Positions 1-12,840 of a stretch of 64,000 nt of DNA are shown piece after piece (position 1 is the first letter of the stretch; every line of letters begins with the position of its first letter). This stretch comes from Solirubrum sp044628455 (GTDB lineage: Bacteria > Bacteroidota > Bacteroidia > Cytophagales > Hymenobacteraceae): positions 2,480,001 through 2,544,000 of the forward strand of contig NZ_JBIYZW010000001.1 of NCBI RefSeq assembly GCF_044628455.1, given 5' to 3'. The position numbers and the translations under genes are program-made. The notes under the pieces were generated by a model. That model was not told where the DNA came from and did no database searches. It worked only from the letters and a program-made list of their open reading frames with translations.

Positions 1-647
1 TTCGGCAACAGGTAGCTGTTTACCCCAACCAGGACCGCAGCAAGGTCATCCACACTTACAGCCCGCAGGGCCAGCTTATCCGGCAGGAGCACCTGACCTT
101 TGAGCGGCGCCTCAAAGCAGGCGTCGACAAGGGTATGGGCCGCTCCGGGGGCTGCATTGTTGCTCCGGAGGATTACGAGCCCCACCGCACCTGGGCCCGC
201 CGGGGCGTTTCCACCTTTGCCTACGATGAACGCGGCAACAAGGTCGAGCAGGAGTTTCAGCCGCCGTCCGCCCCGCCGGATCGTACCACCTGGGCGTACG
301 ACGCCGGCAATCGGGTAACCCGCCAGAGCTTCTACAGCGCCCAACAGCTCAGCTGGACCGAGCAGTATATCTATACGCCCGACGGCTATTCCTACACCCG
401 CACCTGGTTCGATGCAGCCGGCCGGCCCCAGCACCGGGCTGCCACCTCAGCAGACTACTGGCCCCAATACACTTTTGCCGTGGCCGGCCACCCCAACCGC
501 CCGGTGCGGCAGATTTGCACCAACGAGCAAGGGCAAACCAAGAGCGTCATCACCTACGCGTACGATTCGCAGCAGCGGCTGATCCGGGCGGTGGCCCGCA
601 ACGGGCAGGGCCAGCCCCTGACCACGCACCGGTACGTATACCGGTAA
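1..647 (+). CDS. YD-repeat-like protein, 3' end (partial)
   Basis: The reading frame is open from the window edge (frame starting at base 3) to a TAA at 645-647, so only the C-terminal ~214 residues are present. It contains degenerate YD/RHS-like repeats: segments such as TFAYDERGNK, TTWAYDAGNRV and ITYAYDSQQRLIRA share the pattern of an aromatic-Tyr-Asp followed by a short turn. YD-repeat proteins are usually large surface or secreted beta-strand-rich proteins, some of which carry a C-terminal toxin. Here the protein stops just after the last repeat and has no recognisable toxin tail, so a toxin role is not supported. The gene start and any signal peptide lie outside the window. Confidence 0.6.
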   Translation, partial: RQQVAVYPNQDRSKVIHTYSPQGQLIRQEHLTFERRLKAGVDKGMGRSGGCIVAPEDYEPHRTWARRGVSTFAYDERGNKVEQEFQPPSAPPDRTTWAYDAGNRVTRQSFYSAQQLSWTEQYIYTPDGYSYTRTWFDAAGRPQHRAATSADYWPQYTFAVAGHPNRPVRQICTNEQGQTKSVITYAYDSQQRLIRAVARNGQGQPLTTHRYVYR

Positions 648-710
648 GTCGGCTGCCCGGCCCGGCCGTATCGTATCAGGGAGCTACTTCCTCCCCAACC
701 CCTCGTCAGC

Positions 711-1400
711 ATGGCCTACTACCGCCCCTACCACCCGCCCGCCGACCCCGAGCTGGTGCGCCGCCTCAGCCAGCAGCAAACCGACATGCGCCAGCAGCAG
801 CGCCTCGAGCCCCTGGCCCAGCCGCCCCGCCTCATTGCCGGCCTCGATTCCTCGTTTCCCACCGAAGACACCATCCTCTCGGTTATCGTGGTGCTGAAAT
901 ACCCCGAGTTGGAGCTGGTAGAGAAGGTCTACCACCACGGCCCCGTCGACATGCCCTACGTACCGGGCTTTCTGAGCTTCCGCGAGGCGCCCAACCTGCT
1001 GCTGGCCTACCAAAAGCTGCAGCACCGCCCCGACGTGCTCATGGTCGACGGCCACGGCTACGCCCACCCCCGCCGCATGGGCATTGCCGCCCACATCGGC
1101 GTGCTGCTCGACATGCCTAGCCTGGGCGTGGCCAAGCAGGTGCTCACCGGCCAGCACCCCGAGCCCGTCCCCGAAGCCGGCAGCACCGCCCCGCTCACCG
1201 ACAAGAAAACCGGCGAGCTGATTGGCGAAGTGCTGCGCACCAAAGACCGCGTGCTGCCGGTGTTCGTGAGTCCCGGCCACCGCATGGATCAGCCCACGGC
1301 CACCGCCCTGGCCTGGGCCTGCACCCGCGGCTATAAGCTGCCCGAGCCCACGCGCCTGGCCGATAAGTGGGCCGCCAACTTTAAAGCCGAAGTCCGATGA
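711..1400 (+). CDS. nfi: Endonuclease V (deoxyinosine 3' endonuclease)
   Basis: A 229-residue protein, the usual length for bacterial EndoV, which nicks DNA one nucleotide 3' of deoxyinosine during repair of deaminated adenine. The family's acidic metal-binding residues are visible: Asp46 in AGLDSSF, Glu92 in LSFREAP and Asp113 in MVDGHG, followed by the conserved HPRRMGIAAHIG stretch and LGVAK. These match the catalytic Asp/Glu/Asp set known from the Thermotoga and E. coli enzymes. The stop codon overlaps the start of the next gene in an ATGA junction at 1397-1400, which suggests translational coupling with the downstream lipoprotein. Confidence 0.92.
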   Translation: MAYYRPYHPPADPELVRRLSQQQTDMRQQQRLEPLAQPPRLIAGLDSSFPTEDTILSVIVVLKYPELELVEKVYHHGPVDMPYVPGFLSFREAPNLLLAYQKLQHRPDVLMVDGHGYAHPRRMGIAAHIGVLLDMPSLGVAKQVLTGQHPEPVPEAGSTAPLTDKKTGELIGEVLRTKDRVLPVFVSPGHRMDQPTATALAWACTRGYKLPEPTRLADKWAANFKAEVR

Positions 1401-2071
1401 GCCGGCGCCTGCCCCTCGCCCAAGTGCTGCTGGCCGGCTTAGCCAGCCTCAGCAGCTGCCAGTCCAATGACGCCCCCGGCAGCCGCTCGCCAGCCGATCT
1501 GCGAGCCCCGGGCGAAGTCATCAAGGAGCAGCCGCTGCCCGCCACCAGCCAGCCCGACACGTCCCTTCCTGCCGCTTTCACCCGCTTCACCGACGCCCTG
1601 CGCCAGGCCGATACCACCGCCCTAAACGGCCTCATCGAGCCCGCGCACGGCCTGTGGATACTCGAGCAGCCCGGCGCCCTACCCCTGCTCACCCGCGTCG
1701 GCGACATCCGTGGGTTTCGCCGCGAAAACCAGCAGCGCCCGTTTTTCAGCCTCGCCGCCGAGCTGATGCCCTGCCTGCGCCCCGAGCCGGTGGATACCCT
1801 GCCCCGCGCCACCTGCGACGGCCGCCCCGGCAACGAAGCCGGCTTCGCCCGTCTGGGCTGCCTGCTGGCCCCCCACCGCGACGCGGGCCTCAACGGCATC
1901 TGGCCCCACGCCACCCTGCGCGGCGGCACCGTGGCGCAGGGCCAGGCCGCGCTGGCCCGCATCAGCCACACCGTGCTGCAAACCCGCTCCGGCTTCCGCT
2001 TTCACTGGGCGCGCACCGCGCAGGGCTGGCGCCTGGTGCTGGTCGACCTGCGCATTCCCTGCAGTGCCTAG
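1397..2071 (+). CDS. Hypothetical lipoprotein
   Basis: A 224-residue protein with a type II signal peptide: basic N-terminus, hydrophobic core and a lipobox ending LSSC at residue 21, so it is probably lipid-anchored. The mature part contains the segment PLLTRVGDIRGFRRENQ and several cysteines. I do not recognise a family. It starts inside the endonuclease V stop codon (ATGA overlap) and ends in CTAG at 2068-2071. That tetramer is also the stop of the convergent gluQ gene, so the two genes share four bases. No function can be assigned. Confidence 0.7.
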   Translation: MSRRLPLAQVLLAGLASLSSCQSNDAPGSRSPADLRAPGEVIKEQPLPATSQPDTSLPAAFTRFTDALRQADTTALNGLIEPAHGLWILEQPGALPLLTRVGDIRGFRRENQQRPFFSLAAELMPCLRPEPVDTLPRATCDGRPGNEAGFARLGCLLAPHRDAGLNGIWPHATLRGGTVAQGQAALARISHTVLQTRSGFRFHWARTAQGWRLVLVDLRIPCSA

Positions 2072-2973
2072 CTGCCGCCGGCTGAGTGCGGTTGCGTCAG
2101 CAGCGCCTCCAGCGCCGGTCCGGCCGCCTGTTGCAGCGCCCCCAGCGAATCGGCGGCTTCGCCCGGCAGGCTCAGCAGCTGCGCTACGGCCGCGTACACC
2201 GCCCGCGGCCCGGCTTCGCTGCCCAGCACCCCCCTCTCCAGCGGCGCCTGCTGCGACTTCGACAGCTTCTGCCCGCGGGCATCGGTGAGCAGCGGATGGT
2301 GCAGAAACCGGATGCGCCGGGCGTTGAACGCGGCGGTTTCGGGCAGCTGCCGGGCCAGCCACAGCTGCGCGGCCGTACTGGCTCGCAAGTCCAGCCCGCG
2401 CACCACCAGCGTGGTGCCCAGCCGTAGGTCATCGGCCACCGAAGCCAGCTGGTAGGCCACCACGCCGTCTTTTTTGCGCAGCACGAAATCGGGCATTTCC
2501 CGGCCCAGCGCCACCGCAGTAGCGCCCTGCCAGGCATCGGCAAACGCCACGGTGGTTTCGGCCGGCACCCGGGCCCGCCAGGCCGCGCCGGGCTGGTCGA
2601 GGTCGGCCGGAATTTCCTGGTTCTGGCTGCGGCTGCGCAAACTGGCGTGCAGCAAACCGGGCACGAGGCGCAGGCGGCGCAGCAGCTGGTTGTACCGGGG
2701 CAGGTGCAGCAGCTGGGAGTGGTGGCGCAGAAAGTCGTCGGGACCATTGGGACCGTGGTCGTAGTCGAGGCCCAGCCAGTCGATGGTGCGGAAGATGCTC
2801 TCGAGGTAGGCCGGGCGCAGGCGGGCGCGGTCGAGGTCGTCGATGCGCAGGTGCAGCGAGCCCCCGGCCCGGCGCACCAGCAGCCAGGTCAGCACGAAGT
2901 TCACCGCGTTGCCCCGGTGCAGATAGCCGCTGGGCGTGGGCGCCAGCCGCCCCACTACTTGGTCATTTATCAT
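2068..2973 (-). CDS. gluQ: Glutamyl-Q tRNA(Asp) synthetase
   Basis: A truncated glutamyl-tRNA synthetase paralogue of about 300 residues that lacks the anticodon-binding domain. The family charges glutamate onto queuosine in tRNA(Asp). Visible motifs are the HIGH-like RLAPTPSGYLHRGN near the N-terminus, LRIDDLDRAR, and the KMSKS counterpart QKLSKSQQ near residue 240. The start is uncertain. The first ATG (2971-2973) lies inside a run of degenerate 7-mers, so the leading residues MINDQV are repeat-derived. A GTG seven codons in (2953-2955), just before the conserved GRLAPTPSG, may be the real start. The 3' end overlaps the convergent lipoprotein gene by 4 bp. Confidence 0.85.
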   Translation of the reverse strand: MINDQVVGRLAPTPSGYLHRGNAVNFVLTWLLVRRAGGSLHLRIDDLDRARLRPAYLESIFRTIDWLGLDYDHGPNGPDDFLRHHSQLLHLPRYNQLLRRLRLVPGLLHASLRSRSQNQEIPADLDQPGAAWRARVPAETTVAFADAWQGATAVALGREMPDFVLRKKDGVVAYQLASVADDLRLGTTLVVRGLDLRASTAAQLWLARQLPETAAFNARRIRFLHHPLLTDARGQKLSKSQQAPLERGVLGSEAGPRAVYAAVAQLLSLPGEAADSLGALQQAAGPALEALLTQPHSAGGS

Positions 2974-2990
2974 TGATCATTTATCAATTC
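2963..2990. repeat. Degenerate 7-mer tandem repeat, left block
   Basis: Four consecutive heptamers: TCATTTA, TCATTGA, TCATTTA, TCAATTC. The block overlaps the annotated start of gluQ. Nineteen bases (2963-2981) recur exactly as the reverse complement at 3121-3139, so the two blocks form an inverted pair around a 139-bp spacer. Confidence 0.75.
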
Positions 2991-3117
2991 ACCATCGGGT
3001 ATTATCCCTCAGCCGCCAGTATCAGCCACTATCGGTCAGCCATCGGTAGTGAACAACGGAAGTAGCAGCAGGACCAGGCAAATAACAGGGAAGCTGTTAT
3101 GATCATGTCCGGGCCTC

Positions 3118-3147
3118 ATCAATGATCAATGATAAATGATCCATGAA
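3118..3147. repeat. Degenerate 7-mer tandem repeat, right block
   Basis: Read on the minus strand this block is TCATGGA, TCATTTA, TCATTGA, TCATTGA, the same heptamer family as at 2963-2990 but inverted. It abuts the stop codon of the CusB-like adaptor gene (3148-3150). The two blocks could pair in RNA read from either strand, but there is no T-run of a terminator. Confidence 0.75.
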
Positions 3148-4338
3148 TTACTCTTCTTCGGCGGCGTTCTTGAGCTTGCCCAGTAGGCTGTAGGCGCCCT
3201 CGGTTACCACCAGGGTTTGGGCCGTGACGGTAGCGGGCAGCACCAGGGGCACCAGCCCGTTTTCTACCGGCCCGGCGCGGCGCACTTCCACCAGGCGGTA
3301 GCGCCGCTGCCCGGCCGCGGGCTGCACGAAAATGTAGCTGCGCCCCTCGTAGTCGACCACCGCCGCCTCGGGCAGGGCCGGCACCGAAGCCTGAGTAGCG
3401 GCCGGCTGCGTTTCGATGATGGCCCGCACGAACATGCCCGGCAGCAGGCGCGGGTTGTCTTCGTCGTCGGGGTGGCCGTGGATGCTCACGGTGCGCGAGT
3501 CGGGGTCCACGGTGCGGCTCACCAGGTTCACGTGGCCCAGATGCTCGCCCCCGGCCGAATCGGAGGCCAGGGTAAAGCGCAGGCGCTGGCCGATGCGTAC
3601 CCGGGGCGCGTCTTTTTCAAACACGTTCAGCTCCACGTGCAGGTGGGTGGGGTCCACCAGCTCGGCCACGGGGTCGGTGGGGGCCAGCGTCTGGCCAGTG
3701 GTGGCGTTTACCTTCTGCACAAAGCCGCTGATGGGCGCCCGCAGCGCGGCCGTGGTGGCCATGGGGCCGCTGCCGCGCACGGACAGGCCGGCCAGGCGCA
3801 GGCGGGCCGCGAGGGCGTCGCGCTGGGCCTGCAAGCTGCGGTACTCGGCCTGGGCGCGCTGGTAGTTTTTGGCCGGCGCCACTTCCTCGGCTACCAGCTC
3901 GCGCTGCCGCGCCAGCTCGGTGCGGGCATACTCCAGCTGGCTGAGCACCTGGCGGTAGTCCTGCTGCACCTGGATGAACTCGGGGTTACGAATCACGGCA
4001 ATGGCCTCGCCCTTGCGCACCCGCGTACCCGCCAGCAGCGGCAGCCGCTCCACGTAGCCGCCCAGCGGCGCGCTCAGCACCACCAGGCTCTGCGGCGGCG
4101 CGTCCAGCGTCCCATTCACGCGCAGGGCGCCCGCCGACGACTGCCTGCTAACCCGCCCGGTGCGTACGCCGGCCACCCGCAGCTCGTCGGCACTCAGCTG
4201 TACTTCGTTGGGGGCGGCAGGCTGCTCCTGGGCCGCAGGCTCGGCGGCCGGGTTTTCGGGCGCAGAATTACAGGCCGCCAAACTCAGCAGCAGCGCGGGA
4301 ATCAGCCATTGGGCCGGATGAGAAAAAGAGAAAAGCAT
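3148..4338 (-). CDS. RND efflux periplasmic adaptor, CusB/CzcB-like (HlyD family)
   Basis: A 396-residue membrane-fusion protein that would bridge the inner-membrane RND pump and the outer-membrane channel of a metal exporter. It has a lipoprotein signal (lipobox ending LAAC, Cys23). A barrel-sandwich/lipoyl region is split around an alpha-helical coiled-coil hairpin (about residues 115-185, rich in Gln, Arg and Glu), then comes the second lipoyl half (about 190-225, LRAPISGFVQKVNATTGQ) and a beta-barrel domain. It is last in a minus-strand operon behind the CusA-TolC fusion, 51 bp downstream. Metal specificity cannot be read from this subunit. Confidence 0.88.
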   Translation of the reverse strand: MLFSFSHPAQWLIPALLLSLAACNSAPENPAAEPAAQEQPAAPNEVQLSADELRVAGVRTGRVSRQSSAGALRVNGTLDAPPQSLVVLSAPLGGYVERLPLLAGTRVRKGEAIAVIRNPEFIQVQQDYRQVLSQLEYARTELARQRELVAEEVAPAKNYQRAQAEYRSLQAQRDALAARLRLAGLSVRGSGPMATTAALRAPISGFVQKVNATTGQTLAPTDPVAELVDPTHLHVELNVFEKDAPRVRIGQRLRFTLASDSAGGEHLGHVNLVSRTVDPDSRTVSIHGHPDDEDNPRLLPGMFVRAIIETQPAATQASVPALPEAAVVDYEGRSYIFVQPAAGQRRYRLVEVRRAGPVENGLVPLVLPATVTAQTLVVTEGAYSLLGKLKNAAEEE

Positions 4339-4389
4339 TGGGAGGAGAAGTCGGAGAAAGAGAAAGAACAGCGCCGTTTTACCTGGCGC

Positions 4390-8862
<4,473 letters not shown>

Positions 8863-8970
8863 GAATCTGGGGCCGCCAATCGGCAGCTTTCCTGATGACC
8901 GGCGGTACTGCAGCGAAACGTGCCGAGCCCACGCGGGCCCGCCCTTTTTCACCCAACCCGGGCCGCTGGT

Positions 8971-9381
8971 CTACGCCCGGCTTGCCACGGAGGCAGCCAG
9001 GGGGCGCGGGGGCTGGAAGCAGGTGCTGGGCACGCCGCGCGGCGTGGAAGCCACGTACTCGCCGCCGTACTGCTGCTCGGCGGTAAACTCGGGCGGCTGC
9101 GGCGGCAAAGCCAGACGCAGCACCGGCGGCAATGCCAGGGCGGTGGCCTGGTGCAGGCAGCAGTGCAGGGGCAGCGAGTGGTGGTCGGAGTGGCGCTGCT
9201 GGTTGTGCAGGCCGGCGTAGTGGTCGTAGAGGAAGCGCGTGATGGGGCTGCCGGCGTGCTCTTGCCGGTAGTGCTCCACCAGCTGCGGCAGCTTGAGCAG
9301 CTCCAGCGCATTGCCGGCCGGCACCAAACTCACGGCAAACAGCTGCAGGCTCAACAAGGCTATGACCAGGCGCTTCGTCAT
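8971..9381 (-). CDS. His/Cys-rich exported protein of the metal-efflux operon
   Basis: A 136-residue protein with an N-terminal signal peptide (MTKRLVIALLSLQLFAVSLV). The middle is a dense cluster of possible metal ligands: HNQQRHSDHHSLPLHCCLH contains six His and two Cys. The C-terminal part is Pro-rich. It lies directly upstream of the CusA-TolC fusion in the same orientation. Small His/Cys-rich exported proteins are common at this position in Bacteroidota metal-efflux operons, so a periplasmic metal-binding or sensing role is inferred. I chose the ATG at 9379-9381 because a near-perfect -7 box (TATCTTTG on the minus strand) lies 8-15 bp upstream and the signal peptide begins here. Confidence 0.7.
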   Translation of the reverse strand: MTKRLVIALLSLQLFAVSLVPAGNALELLKLPQLVEHYRQEHAGSPITRFLYDHYAGLHNQQRHSDHHSLPLHCCLHQATALALPPVLRLALPPQPPEFTAEQQYGGEYVASTPRGVPSTCFQPPRPLAASVASRA

Positions 9382-9388
9382 CGTGGGG

Positions 9389-9396
9389 CAAAGATA
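9389..9396 (-). promoter_or_regulatory. Bacteroidota -7 promoter box for the metal-efflux operon
   Basis: The minus strand reads TATCTTTG, a match to the Bacteroidota sigma-A consensus TAnnTTTG. It ends only 7 bp before the start codon at 9381, so the transcript would have almost no 5' leader. No clear TTTG -33 element is seen at the usual distance. Confidence 0.55.
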
Positions 9397-9588
9397 CGGC
9401 GGCCGCCCGGAGCACGCGGCAGCCGGGCGCTGAAAACCCCAAACCCCGCCGGGAGTTGCCCCGGAGCAGATAACGCAGCCGTTTAACCCGGCACGGGGCC
9501 GCCGGCCAAACATCGAAGCGCGCTAATTTTCGCGCCGGGTTAAACGCGGCGGTGCCGCCCGCGTCCAAGCCTCCAGCCCCTACCCGCC

Positions 9589-10914
9589 ATGAAACACCTG
9601 CTACTCATCCTGCTGCTGACGGCCGCCCTGAGCGCCCGCGCCCAGAGTTCCGCGCTGTACTTTCCGCCCCTGACGGGCGGCACCTGGGCCGGCACTTCGC
9701 CCCAGAGCCTGGGCTGGTGCCAGCCGCGGCTCGACTCGCTGCTCAACTTTCTGGGCCGCAAGCACACCAAGTCGTTTATCATCCTCAAGGACGGCCGCCT
9801 GGTGGTGGAGCAGTACTACGGCACGTTCACCCGCGACTCGCTCTGGTACTGGGCCTCGGCGGGCAAGTCGCTCACGGCCGCCCTGGTGGGCACGGCGCAG
9901 CAGGACGGCCTGCTGAGCCCCGAGGACTCGGTAACGCGCTGGCTGGGCCGGGGCTGGACGGCCACCGCGCCGGCCCGGGAAGACCGGATTCGCGTGCGCC
10001 ACCTACTCTCGATGACCTCGGGCCTCGACGACACCCCGCCCCCGCCCTGCGACAACGAATCGACTGCGCCCGGCTGCCTGATTTACCGCGTCGACGCGGG
10101 CACGCGCTGGGCCTACCACACCGGCGCCTACCGCCGCCTGCACGAGGTACTGAGCGCCGCCAGCGGCCAGGGCATCAACGCCTACACCAACCAGCGCCTG
10201 GGCAGCCGCATCGGCCTGGGCGGGGCCTGGGTTGGCGGCGTGTACTACAGCCGCGCCCGCGATATGGCCCGCTTCGGGCTGCTGATGCTGGCCCGCGGCC
10301 AGTGGGGCGCTACCGCCGTGCTGCGCGACTCGGCCTACTTCCGCCGCATGACCACGCCCGCCCAGAGCTTCAACCGCAGCTACGGCTATTTGTGGTGGCT
10401 CAATGGCCAGCCCTCCTACATGCTGCCCGGGGTGCCGCTGCCGCTCACCGGCCCGCTGGTGCCCACCGCCCCCGCCGATATGATTGCCGCCTTGGGCAAA
10501 AACGACCAGAAAATCTACGTGGTGCCCAGCCTGGGCCTGGTGGTGGTGCGCCAGGGGCAGTCGGCTGGCACGCCCCGGCTGGCGGCTTCCTCCTTCGATG
10601 CCGAGCTGTGGCAGTACCTGAGCGCCGTGCTCAACTGCGGCGTAACCGCCAGCGCCAATCCTGGCCCGAGGGTAGATTTTGAGGTCTACCCCACGCCCGC
10701 CACCGACGAGCTGTGGGTAAAGCTGCCCGGCAACGTGCCCCCGGGCAGCTCCCTAAGCCTGGTCGACCTGCTGGGCCGGGCGCGGCTGCCGCACCCGGCC
10801 GATGCGCCGCACTTGCGCCTGCCGCTCCGCGGCCTGGCTACCGGCGCGTACGTGCTGCAGCTCCGCGCCGCCGACGGCCGCTTGCTGGGTTCGCGCCGCG
10901 TGTGGAAGCAGTAG
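9589..10914 (+). CDS. Serine hydrolase, beta-lactamase class C/esterase family, with type IX secretion sorting domain
   Basis: A 441-residue exported protein. The signal peptide MKHLLLILLLTAALSARAQ is followed by a class C beta-lactamase-like domain (about residues 40-350) with the nucleophile motif Ser90-Ala-Gly-Lys93 (SxxK). Conserved segments include RHLLSMTSGLDD and the DMARFGLLML block. The last ~80 residues (from about 360, VDFEVYPTPATDELWVKL through SLVDLLGR to GAYVLQL) match the type IX secretion C-terminal sorting domain, so the protein is probably exported to the cell surface or medium. Members of this family are penicillin-binding-like peptidases, esterases or D-aminopeptidases. 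The substrate cannot be read from the sequence. Confidence 0.85.
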   Translation: MKHLLLILLLTAALSARAQSSALYFPPLTGGTWAGTSPQSLGWCQPRLDSLLNFLGRKHTKSFIILKDGRLVVEQYYGTFTRDSLWYWASAGKSLTAALVGTAQQDGLLSPEDSVTRWLGRGWTATAPAREDRIRVRHLLSMTSGLDDTPPPPCDNESTAPGCLIYRVDAGTRWAYHTGAYRRLHEVLSAASGQGINAYTNQRLGSRIGLGGAWVGGVYYSRARDMARFGLLMLARGQWGATAVLRDSAYFRRMTTPAQSFNRSYGYLWWLNGQPSYMLPGVPLPLTGPLVPTAPADMIAALGKNDQKIYVVPSLGLVVVRQGQSAGTPRLAASSFDAELWQYLSAVLNCGVTASANPGPRVDFEVYPTPATDELWVKLPGNVPPGSSLSLVDLLGRARLPHPADAPHLRLPLRGLATGAYVLQLRAADGRLLGSRRVWKQ

Positions 10915-10989
10915 GGCGGCTCGAACCGAAAAGGCCCGGCCTGGTCGCGGGGGCGGTCCGGCCCGACTGCTTTGCACAGGGCCTGCCGC

Positions 10990-12015
10990 CTACGGCTGTT
11001 TCCCGCCCGAGTACTCGGCCACGCGCACCAGCTGCTTGCCGGTATTCTCGCCGCGGAACAAACCCAGAAACGCCGCCGGAATCTGCTCGAAGCCGTCGAC
11101 GATGGTTTCCTCAAACTGCAGCTTGCCCTCCCGGTACCAGGTCAGCAGCGCCTGAATGCCCTCGGCGTTGCGCGCGGCGTAGTCGCTCACGATAAAGCCC
11201 TTCATGAGCGCGCTGCTTTGCAGCAGCTTCACCTCGGGGCGCGGGCCCACGGGCGTTTCGGTGGCGTTGTAGCTGGAAATCTGCCCGCAGAGGGCAATGC
11301 GGGCGTGCTTGTTGAGCAGGCTGTACACCGCGTCGGAAATCGGGCCGCCCACGTTGTCGAAGTAGCAGTCGACGCCCGCGGGACAGGCGGCGGCCAGGGC
11401 TTGCCGCAGGCTGGGCGCGGTTTTGTAGTTGATGGCCTCGTCGAAGCCCAGCTGCTCCTTCAGGTAGCGCACTTTCTCGTCGGAGCCGGCTGTGCCCACC
11501 ACGCGGGCGCCGTGCAGCCGGGCCAGCTGGCCCACCACCGTACCCACTGCCCCGGCGGCGCCCGATACCACTACGGTTTCGCCGGGCTGCGGGCGGCAGA
11601 TGTCGAGCAGGCCAAAGTAGGCCGTGAGGCCGGGCATGCCCAGCAAACCCAGGAAGTAGCTCAGCGGCGCGGCATCGGCGGGCACCGCCTGCAGGCCGCG
11701 CCCGTCCGATGCGTTGTATAAGCGCCAAGGCAGGTTGCCCACTACCACCGTGCCCACCGGAAACTGCTCATGCTGGCTGGCTACCACCTCGGCCACGATG
11801 CCGCCGTTGAGCGGCTCGCCCACCGCGAAGGGCGGCACGTACGACTTGCCCTCGTTCATGCGCCCGCGCATGTAGGGGTCGACGGAAACGTAGAGAGTTT
11901 TGAGCAGCAGCTGGCCGGACTGGGGCGCGGGCACCTCGTCGGCTTCAAAGCGAAACTGCGCGGCCGTGGGCAGCCCCTGGGGGCGGCTGGCCAGCACGAT
12001 GGTTTGGTTGGTCAT
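10990..12015 (-). CDS. NADP-dependent oxidoreductase, zinc-independent MDR family (prostaglandin/curcumin reductase-like)
   Basis: A 341-residue medium-chain reductase without zinc ligands. The N-terminal substrate domain begins MTNQTIVLASRPQGLPT, and the cofactor domain carries VVSGAAGAVGTVVGQLA (glycine-rich Rossmann loop) followed by GSDEKVRYLKEQLG. Family members reduce the double bond of alpha,beta-unsaturated carbonyls using NADPH, which fits the neighbouring peroxide and electrophile-stress genes. I use the ATG at 12013-12015, because the upstream in-frame extension is Arg-rich and not family-like. Confidence 0.88.
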   Translation of the reverse strand: MTNQTIVLASRPQGLPTAAQFRFEADEVPAPQSGQLLLKTLYVSVDPYMRGRMNEGKSYVPPFAVGEPLNGGIVAEVVASQHEQFPVGTVVVGNLPWRLYNASDGRGLQAVPADAAPLSYFLGLLGMPGLTAYFGLLDICRPQPGETVVVSGAAGAVGTVVGQLARLHGARVVGTAGSDEKVRYLKEQLGFDEAINYKTAPSLRQALAAACPAGVDCYFDNVGGPISDAVYSLLNKHARIALCGQISSYNATETPVGPRPEVKLLQSSALMKGFIVSDYAARNAEGIQALLTWYREGKLQFEETIVDGFEQIPAAFLGLFRGENTGKQLVRVAEYSGGKQP

Positions 12016-12108
12016 GACAGAAAGCGGGTAGAATGAGCGGAAAAAGCAACCGCGGCGGCCGGTTTGGGTCCGACCGCCGCGGTTCATACGCATAACGCGC
12101 CGCGGAAC

Positions 12109-12546
12109 TTAGTTGGCGTTCGTGGTGGTGTTCAGGTTCACCTCGATGTTGCCACGGGTGGCGCGCGAGTAGGGGCAAATCTGGTGGGCCGCCGCTACCA
12201 GGTCTTCGGCCTGGGCCTGCTCCACGCCGGGAATGTTCACGTGCAGGTCGGCCGAAATGCCGTAGCCGCCGTCCTCGGCCTTGCCAAAGCCGATGAGGGC
12301 CTCCACCGTCACGCCGTCCAGCTTCACGCTGGCCTGCCGGGCCGCTACGCCCAGCGCGCCCTCGAAGCAGGAGGCGTAGGCTGCGGCAAACAGCTGCTCG
12401 GGGTTGGTAGCGCCGGCCTTGCCCGGGCCGCCCATCTCGCGGGGCGTGCTCAGGGCCAGGTCCAGCACCTGGTCGTTGGAGGTAATCTGGCCGTTGCGGC
12501 CGCCTTTGGCTTTGGCCTGGGCGGTGAAGACTTTCTCGATTTTCAT
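12109..12546 (-). CDS. ohr: Organic hydroperoxide resistance protein (Ohr/OsmC superfamily)
   Basis: A 145-residue thiol peroxidase that reduces organic hydroperoxides. Both catalytic cysteines are present at the expected places: Cys60 in AAAYASCFEGAL (peroxidatic) and Cys124 in HQICPYSRAT (resolving). The length and the GGRNG and TNPEQLFAA motifs also fit Ohr. The start ATG at 12544-12546 gives the canonical N-terminus, while the longer upstream frame is low-complexity. It is divergently arranged with a pirin gene, and the shared intergenic region carries palindromes that could bind an OhrR/MarR-type repressor, though no such regulator gene is in the window. Confidence 0.92.
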   Translation of the reverse strand: MKIEKVFTAQAKAKGGRNGQITSNDQVLDLALSTPREMGGPGKAGATNPEQLFAAAYASCFEGALGVAARQASVKLDGVTVEALIGFGKAEDGGYGISADLHVNIPGVEQAQAEDLVAAAHQICPYSRATRGNIEVNLNTTTNAN

Positions 12547-12745
12547 GGAAATGGGGTTAGGGAATTCCGGGGGCAGCCCGCCGCGGGCGCAGCACCGGGC
12601 CGGGGTTGCCGACTCGGGGCTTTCAACCCGGCCGGCGCCATTTTGTTGGGCCGCTGCCCCGGCGGCGGCTACCGCTGCCTTGCCTTTCGGGTGGCGCGGG
12701 GCGGGGCGAGCATAGGGGAATAACGATTTTTTGGAAACCATGTAG

Positions 12746-12773
12746 ATACATTTGATGTATGTACATATATTTG
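12746..12773 (+). promoter_or_regulatory. Palindromic operator candidates overlapping the -7 box of the pirin gene
   Basis: ATACAT-TTG-ATGTAT at 12746-12760 is a perfect 6-bp inverted repeat. It overlaps a second palindrome, TATGTACATA, at 12758-12767. A -7 box TATATTTG follows at 12766-12773 on the plus strand, 68 bp before the pirin ATG. The A/T-rich block stands out against the GC-rich surroundings. MarR/OhrR-type repressors bind palindromes of this size overlapping promoters, and the adjacent divergent ohr gene makes such a regulator plausible. The assignment is inference. Confidence 0.5.
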
Positions 12774-12840
12774 CTGCGCCAGCCACCGGGGCCTGCTCCG
12801 GCCCGCGGCCAGCATCCGCTCAACCCTGAACCTTCTTCTC

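Noticed and set aside
1..647. RHS toxin with a C-terminal toxin domain
   Set aside because: The chain ends directly after YD-like repeats and no toxin tail or adjacent immunity gene is seen.
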